Positions 5,443 through 6,018 of a stretch of 6,018 bases of DNA are shown in pieces. The notes beneath the pieces were generated by a model, which searched no databases, was not told the DNA's origin, and was given only the letters and a program-made list of their open reading frames with translations. The number at the start of each line of letters is the position of its first letter. Within the stretch, counting starts at the first letter, position 1. The stretch is from Terriglobia bacterium (GTDB lineage: Bacteria; Acidobacteriota; Terriglobia; UBA7540), in the NCBI GenBank assembly GCA_030040455.1, contig JASHTR010000555.1:1-6018 (forward strand), written 5' to 3'. The position numbers were made by a program, and so were the translations under genes.

Positions 5443-6018
5443 GAAGCGTTTTTATTTTGAGTGCCACCCATCGCGCCTCTTTTCCAGCCTTGTCGCCATT
5501 CTCCTATTAGTCAACATGGGGACAAGTACATCGCCCAAGAGCGCTAAGCAAACGAATCTGCCCATCCTCACCAAGATCCGGCAGGTGCGCGAGCTTCGGC
5601 GCGCGGAGGCGATCAAGGGCTATCCCATACATCTCCAGGCAGTGGTGACTTACTTTGACCCAGGCATTCCCGACCTGTTCATCCAGGACTCAACCGGCGG
5701 GATCTGGGTGGATTTACCCCCGCGACCCGTAGGGCTAAAGCCCGGCGACCTGATTGAGGTTGACGGAGTGAGCGAGCAGCCGGATTTTGCCCCGCAGGTC
5801 GGCAAACCTCAATGGCGGCTTCTCGGACACTCGCCAATGCCAGTGGCGCAAAGGGTAACGTTCCAACAAATGGTTGCCTCTTCCGAAGACAGCCGCTGGG
5901 TGGAGGTGGAGGGCATTGTACGATCTGCAGAAATTGAAGCGCCGGCCGACACGCTCCTGCTGAAAGTAGCCCTGGAGGGCGGAATCCTTGTGGCGCAGAT
6001 TCCAGGCTTCCATAAAAG
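5441..6018 (+). CDS. Exported sensory protein, N-terminal part (OB-fold-like repeats; probable sensor histidine kinase), 3'-truncated by the window edge
   Basis: The frame runs open from the ATG at 5441 to the window end, giving 192 codons with no stop. Residues 1-30 look like a signal peptide or N-terminal anchor: MKRF start, hydrophobic core LFSSLVAILLLV, then small and polar residues. A linker (LTKIRQVRELRRAEAIKGYP) leads into an OB-fold-like domain, about residues 61-120, with VVTYFDP, LFIQDSTGGIWVDL and LKPGDLIEVDGV. A second, similar unit begins near residue 150 with WVEVEGIVRSAEI and is cut off. I recognise this arrangement as the periplasmic front of many Acidobacteriota and Verrucomicrobiota sensor histidine kinases. 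The kinase itself is beyond the window, so that call is an inference. An in-frame ATG at 5390 (after a TAA at 5387) is an alternative start with a GGTGG five bases before it. It would add 17 residues, including two acids, in front of the signal sequence. I prefer 5441 because of the promoter position and the better signal peptide. Confidence 0.68.
   Translation, partial: MKRFYFECHPSRLFSSLVAILLLVNMGTSTSPKSAKQTNLPILTKIRQVRELRRAEAIKGYPIHLQAVVTYFDPGIPDLFIQDSTGGIWVDLPPRPVGLKPGDLIEVDGVSEQPDFAPQVGKPQWRLLGHSPMPVAQRVTFQQMVASSEDSRWVEVEGIVRSAEIEAPADTLLLKVALEGGILVAQIPGFHK

Noticed and set aside
5735..6013. 92-codon minus-strand open frame at the right edge
   Set aside because: It is antisense to the sensory gene, whose plus-strand frame has a signal peptide and recognisable repeated domains.

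Overview
The window looks like chromosomal DNA from a moderately GC-rich, Gram-negative, soil-type bacterium. The best guess is Acidobacteriota, or a relative such as Verrucomicrobiota. This rests on two protein styles that are common there: a large 'two-component propeller' protein ending in a Y_Y_Y-like domain (left edge), and the start of an exported protein with OB-fold-like sensory repeats of the kind that precede histidine kinases (right edge). There are no rRNA or tRNA genes, CRISPR arrays, transposases or phage genes. The phylum assignment is an inference from family style, not a proof.

Layout. Bases 1-2352 (+) hold the C-terminal 783 residues of a propeller protein whose start lies outside the window. 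A 170-bp convergent gap with small dyads follows. On the minus strand, 3716-2523 encodes an MGDG-synthase/MurG-like glycosyltransferase. A divergent control region (3717-3846) contains two clean inverted repeats. On the plus strand, 3847-4734 encodes a PHP-family metallo-phosphoesterase, and 4731-5273 encodes a small membrane PAP2 phosphatase. These last two overlap by 4 bp (ATGA) and are almost certainly co-transcribed and translationally coupled. A 167-bp gap follows, with a GC-rich stem-loop region and then a very AT-rich promoter-like patch. The 3'-truncated exported sensory protein starts at 5441 (alternative 5390) and runs off the right edge.

How the genes may work together. The central trio is the coherent part of the window. 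A PAP2 phosphatase can release diacylglycerol or a lipid carrier from a phosphorylated lipid. An MGDG-synthase-like glycosyltransferase can then attach a sugar to that lipid. The PHP enzyme is a plausible phosphoester hydrolase, and its C-terminal hydrophobic segment may hold it at the same membrane. I infer a glycolipid-making or lipid-remodelling module under shared divergent control. The actual substrates cannot be read from the sequence. The two flanking genes look like periplasmic sensory or signalling proteins and need not belong to this module.
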